Of a stretch of 8,134 nt of DNA, positions 6,186 to 8,134 are shown piece by piece (within the stretch, counting starts at the first letter, position 1; the number at the start of each line of letters is the position of its first letter). The position numbers and the translations under genes were made by a program. The DNA comes from Microbacteriaceae bacterium (GTDB lineage Bacteria; Actinomycetota; Actinomycetes; Actinomycetales; Microbacteriaceae): positions 1-8,134 of the forward strand of contig JAJAZI010000097.1 of NCBI GenBank assembly GCA_026785785.1, read 5' to 3'. The notes beneath the pieces were generated by a model. It had not been told where the DNA came from and did no database searches. It worked only from the letters and a program-made list of their open reading frames with translations.

Positions 6186-6221
6186 AATTCCTCCGTATCC
6201 GGCGAACTAGGGGCTGGCCCA

Positions 6222-7571
<1,350 letters not shown>

Positions 7572-7582
7572 CGAAGGACCCC

Positions 7583-8134
7583 ATGAGTCACGACTTCTCC
7601 ACCCGAGCCATCCACGTCGGGCAGACCCCCGACAAGGCCACGGGCGCGGTCATCCCGCCGATCTACCAGACCTCGACCTTCGTACAGGACGGGATCGGCG
7701 GTTTCCGCGGAGGCTACGAGTACGCCCGCGGCGGCAACCCGACCCGCACCTCCCTGGAGACCCTCGTCGCCGACCTGGAGGTGGCGACCCACGGGTTCAG
7801 CTTCGCGTCCGGGCTCGCCGGCGAGGACACACTGCTGCGTGCGATCCTCGCGCCGGGCGCTCGCGTGGTGATGGGCAACGACGTCTATGGCGGCACGCAC
7901 CGACTGGTCAACCGCGTGTTCGTGCCGTGGGGGATCGAGCTCGCGACCACCGAGCTCACCGACCTGGACGCCGTGCGCGCCGCCGTCACGCCGGGAACCG
8001 CCGTGCTCTGGGTCGAGACACCGAGCAACCCGCTCATGAAGATCAGCGACATCGCGGCGCTCGCCGAGATCGGCCACGCGGCCGGCGCGATCGTCGTCGT
8101 CGACAACACCTTCGCCTCGCCCTACCTGCAGAAC
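7583..8134 (+). CDS. metB: Cystathionine gamma-synthase / gamma-lyase, N-terminal part
   Basis: The first 184 codons of a Cys/Met-metabolism PLP enzyme run off the window end with no internal stop. The start ATG follows AAGGA (7574-7578) and lies 11 bases after the cbs stop, so the two are co-transcribed. Family landmarks are present: STRAIHVGQ near the N-terminus, PPIYQTSTF, YEYARGGNPTR (phosphate/substrate contact), the ASGLA segment that binds PLP, and VETPSNP then VDNTFASPYLQ. The PLP lysine (in the SATK motif of the family) lies beyond the end. The N-terminal half does not separate gamma-synthase (cystathionine from O-acyl-homoserine and cysteine) from gamma-lyase (cystathionine to cysteine). 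Coupling to cystathionine beta-synthase favours gamma-lyase activity in reverse transsulfuration; actinobacterial enzymes of this type can be bifunctional. In mycobacteria cbs and metB are also close neighbours. Confidence 0.92.
   Translation, partial: MSHDFSTRAIHVGQTPDKATGAVIPPIYQTSTFVQDGIGGFRGGYEYARGGNPTRTSLETLVADLEVATHGFSFASGLAGEDTLLRAILAPGARVVMGNDVYGGTHRLVNRVFVPWGIELATTELTDLDAVRAAVTPGTAVLWVETPSNPLMKISDIAALAEIGHAAGAIVVVDNTFASPYLQN

Noticed and set aside
6120..6200. tRNA gene or SAM-type riboswitch before cbs
   Set aside because: Stems are present, but no T-loop/anticodon arrangement and no recognisable riboswitch core could be seen.
6045..6221. In-frame upstream extension of cbs by 59 codons
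   Set aside because: The translation lacks any cystathionine beta-synthase similarity, while GTG 6222 has a well-placed AGGGG and the family sequence begins right there.

Overview
The window comes from a high-GC actinobacterium, most likely a member of the Microbacteriaceae or a close relative. This is inferred from the strong G/C bias at third codon positions, the GTG and TTG starts, the DUF3105-DUF305 gene pair, an actinobacterial-type multidrug-like ABC exporter, and a heme-less cystathionine beta-synthase with C-terminal CBS domains placed directly before a metB-type gene. Assignment below family level is not possible from the sequence alone.

Bases 1-2390 (+ strand) hold the end of a sugar importer operon of the alpha-glucoside (AglE/AglF/AglG) type: the C-terminus of a solute-binding protein, then two permeases that overlap by ATGA. 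A 16-bp hairpin lies between the binding-protein gene and the permeases and probably lowers permease expression relative to the binding protein. No ATPase for this importer is in the window. A GC-rich hairpin closes the operon.

Bases 2459-4349 (+) hold a fused (TMD-NBD) ABC exporter. A promoter-like element is placed so that transcription would begin at or next to its GTG start, which suggests a leaderless mRNA.

Bases 4350-4655 are the only gene-free stretch over 300 bases. It lies between convergent genes and contains an ordered array of six ATTCAGGAG motifs, three forward then three reversed, bounded by 28-bp imperfect inverted repeats. A GARAGS hexamer run sits beside it. This is the least explained part of the window.

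Bases 4656-6040 (- strand) hold a two-gene operon: a DUF3105 membrane-anchored protein followed by a DUF305 membrane-anchored protein, joined by a GTGA overlap. DUF305 proteins include periplasmic copper-binding proteins, so a role in metal handling at the cell surface is a reasonable hypothesis.

Bases 6222-8134 (+), divergent from that operon, hold cystathionine beta-synthase and the first 184 codons of a cystathionine gamma-synthase/gamma-lyase. Together these form a transsulfuration module linking homocysteine, cystathionine and cysteine.

Most of the window is ordinary metabolic and transport sequence. The candidates for something undescribed are the ATTCAGGAG array and the DUF3105-DUF305 pair.
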